A DNA stretch of 64,000 bases. Origin: Hippopus hippopus (Eukaryota; Mollusca; Bivalvia; Cardiida; Cardiidae). The stretch lies in assembly GCA_946811185.2 (NCBI GenBank), contig OX328097.1, forward strand, positions 28,791,627 to 28,855,626. Direction: 5' to 3'. Positions 63,871 through 64,000 of this stretch are shown piece by piece. The number at the start of each line of letters is the position of its first letter. Position 1 is the stretch's first letter. Below the pieces are notes generated by a model. It had not been told where the DNA came from and did no database searches. It saw nothing but the letters and a program-made list of their open reading frames with translations. The position numbers and the translations under genes were made by a program.

Positions 63871-64000
63871 GTATGGCATACATGTATTTCTTTCATTATA
63901 AGGTTTTCTAATTTTTCTTTTGCCTATTAATAGAGAACTTTTTAAGACTCAAATTAAGTATCCTTAACTTAATTTTCAAGATAAATATTGTTTTGTGTGT

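Overview
This is a piece of an AT-rich, intron-rich, repeat-dense animal genome. The repeat types point to a bivalve mollusc, probably a heterodont clam or mussel. They include GTCCCCTACCGG elements, AGCTCACCTGAGC hairpin elements, 'ATGAGCCATGCTCTGTG' elements, and GATCAGACTGCAC dyads. Species cannot be fixed from sequence alone. No rRNA, tRNA, CRISPR array or bacterial-style operon is visible.

One plus-strand gene runs through essentially the whole window: an axonemal dynein heavy chain, most like the DNAH14/DNAH6 group and best read as DNAH14-like. I assembled 41 exons (1579-63870). All have GT-AG borders and matching phases, and they give 6906 nt, or 2302 uninterrupted codons. Residue numbers below count from the exon at 1579. 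Two further upstream exons (460-612 and 940-1044) are plausible but weaker. The protein is cut at both ends. The first part of the tail is left of the window. The rest of AAA3, AAA4, the stalk and microtubule-binding domain, AAA5-6 and the C-terminal region are to the right.

Order along the gene: a disordered Ser/Asp/Glu-rich N-terminal segment (exons 3-7), tail and linker (exons 8-23), AAA1 with GPAGTGKT and FDEFNR (exons 24-26), AAA2 with GPTGGGKT and LDGPVD (exons 27-32), an Arg/Ser-rich insertion and linker (exons 33-39), and AAA3 with GESGVGKS and VDDLNMP (exons 40-41). Departures from the usual dynein pattern are a Ser in the AAA1 'NPxYAGR' motif, about 60 extra residues inside AAA2 (including a 45-nt phase 0/0 exon), and an SR-like insert between AAA2 and AAA3.

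The introns are mostly transposon debris, all non-autonomous: I see no transposase or reverse transcriptase frame. The dominant family (about 45 copies, full length about 229 bp) is a TTAA-flanked piggyBac-like MITE with ends CYCTTTACCA and a central 60-70 bp palindrome. Other families are Helitron-like elements carrying internal 145-166 bp tandem arrays, TA-flanked pogo/mariner-like elements, fold-back elements and short dyads. Several are nested, and several end within about 30 bp of a splice site.
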